Shown piece by piece: positions 63,701 to 64,000 of a stretch of 64,000 nt of DNA (position 1 is its first letter; the number at the start of each line of letters is the position of its first letter). Location of the stretch: contig NZ_CP100758.1 of assembly GCF_024266705.1 (NCBI RefSeq), positions 62,001-126,000 of the forward strand, in the 5' to 3' direction. The notes below the pieces were generated by a model. That model was not told the origin of the DNA, did not search any database, and saw nothing but the letters and a program-made list of their open reading frames with translations. This stretch comes from Natrinema gelatinilyticum. GTDB lineage: Archaea; Halobacteriota; Halobacteria; Halobacteriales; Natrialbaceae. Position numbers and translations under genes: made by a program.

Positions 63701-64000
63701 ATGAATTCTGCATCGACGTCAGTCGCTGACCCGCTCAAGGAGTTCCTTCGATCGAAATCGAAGGGCGGCGAAGAGAGCGGGAACTACCGACGCAATCTCG
63801 AGCGCTGCGTCGAGGACTTTCTCGAGTGGTTCGAGGAATATCCGCGCTCGGATGGGGCGTTCGACGATCTAGACGAACGGACGTTCCGCCAGTACGCTCG
63901 GGAACTCACGAATCGTGACCTTGCGGCAGGGACGGTTCTGACGTACTACGCGAACGTCAGCGCCTACGTTGGTTGGTGTGTTCGCGAAGGCCTCCTCGAA
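63701..64000 (+). CDS. Tyrosine recombinase (XerC/D-like), N-terminal part, cut by window edge
   Basis: The visible 100 residues are the SAM-like core-binding domain: SVADPLKEFLRSKSKGGEESGNYRRNLERCVEDFLEWFEEYPRSDGAFDDLDERTFRQYARELTNRDLAAGTVLTYYANVSAYVGWCVREGLLE. The catalytic domain lies beyond the window. In haloarchaea such proteins resolve dimers of a plasmid or integrate an element. ATG 63701 is the best start because the domain begins there. Confidence 0.9.
   Translation, partial: MNSASTSVADPLKEFLRSKSKGGEESGNYRRNLERCVEDFLEWFEEYPRSDGAFDDLDERTFRQYARELTNRDLAAGTVLTYYANVSAYVGWCVREGLLE

Noticed and set aside
1-64000. CRISPR arrays, rRNA and tRNA genes
   Set aside because: No regularly spaced direct repeats and no recognisable T-arm or rRNA core sequences were seen on reading.

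Overview
The window is a 64 kb piece of a haloarchaeal (Halobacteria) secondary replicon or integrated element. The evidence is direct. Proteins are very acidic and most genes have high third-position GC. Several families are characteristic of haloarchaea: a HalOD1 domain, a Bat-like HTH_10 regulator, ISH-type transposases, Tat-exported lipoproteins and an Orc1/Cdc6 initiator with its own repeat-bearing origin. The window also holds an almost complete archaeal conjugation operon, many insertion sequences (several stacked on each other or decayed) and, at the right edge, the start of a tyrosine recombinase. All of this fits a megaplasmid or integrative conjugative element rather than core chromosome.

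Layout. 0-12 kb: accessory genes, including small zinc-ribbon proteins, a DoxX membrane protein, an OB-fold ssDNA-binding-like protein beside a GC-rich hairpin region (5.9-6.6 kb), PadR-type regulators (one broken), a TumE-like/HTH pair, and a secreted lamin-tail/metallo-beta-lactamase protein with a DUF3006 partner. 12.9-15 kb: an intact IS110 element and an IS5 element. 15.2-28.6 kb: one minus-strand block encoding a VirB2-like pilin candidate, a large membrane-anchored surface protein, a Tat lipoprotein, a VirB6-like polytopic protein, a VirB4 ATPase, an unrecognised cytoplasmic protein, a VirD4/TraG-like coupling ATPase and an NrS-1-like primase-polymerase. Genes from the pilin to the coupling ATPase touch or overlap, so they are probably one operon. 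29-33 kb: a dihydrofolate-reductase-family gene whose C-terminus runs into a relic element, a BNR-repeat protein, and IS1595 and IS630 copies. 33.4-35.2 kb: replication origin plus orc1/cdc6.

35-63.5 kb is an IS graveyard (IS110, IS630, IS5, IS4/ISH3/ISH8, IS1595) in which a set of metabolic genes, several AT-rich, survives: an Asp/Glu-racemase-family gene and a fragment of a second one, a YeiH-type sulfate/sulfite exporter with a broken HTH_10 regulator and a rhodanese fragment, a truncated cofC, ridA, pdxS, an IclR regulator divergent from a threonine-synthase-like PLP enzyme, a TRAP transporter (DctP-DctQ-DctM), an amidase and an MFS transporter. Taken together they suggest a horizontally acquired route for uptake and breakdown of an amino-acid-like or amide compound: TRAP uptake, amidase hydrolysis, racemisation, PLP-dependent conversion, RidA clearance of enamine by-products and PdxS supply of PLP. 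That pathway is inference; no substrate can be read from the sequence.

The observations most worth following are the compact haloarchaeal T4SS operon, an in-frame TAG at the equivalent codon of two diverged IS4-family transposases, the IS110 5' non-coding region as a bridge-RNA candidate, an A7 frameshift site in an IS630 transposase, and the IclR/PLP/TRAP/amidase island.
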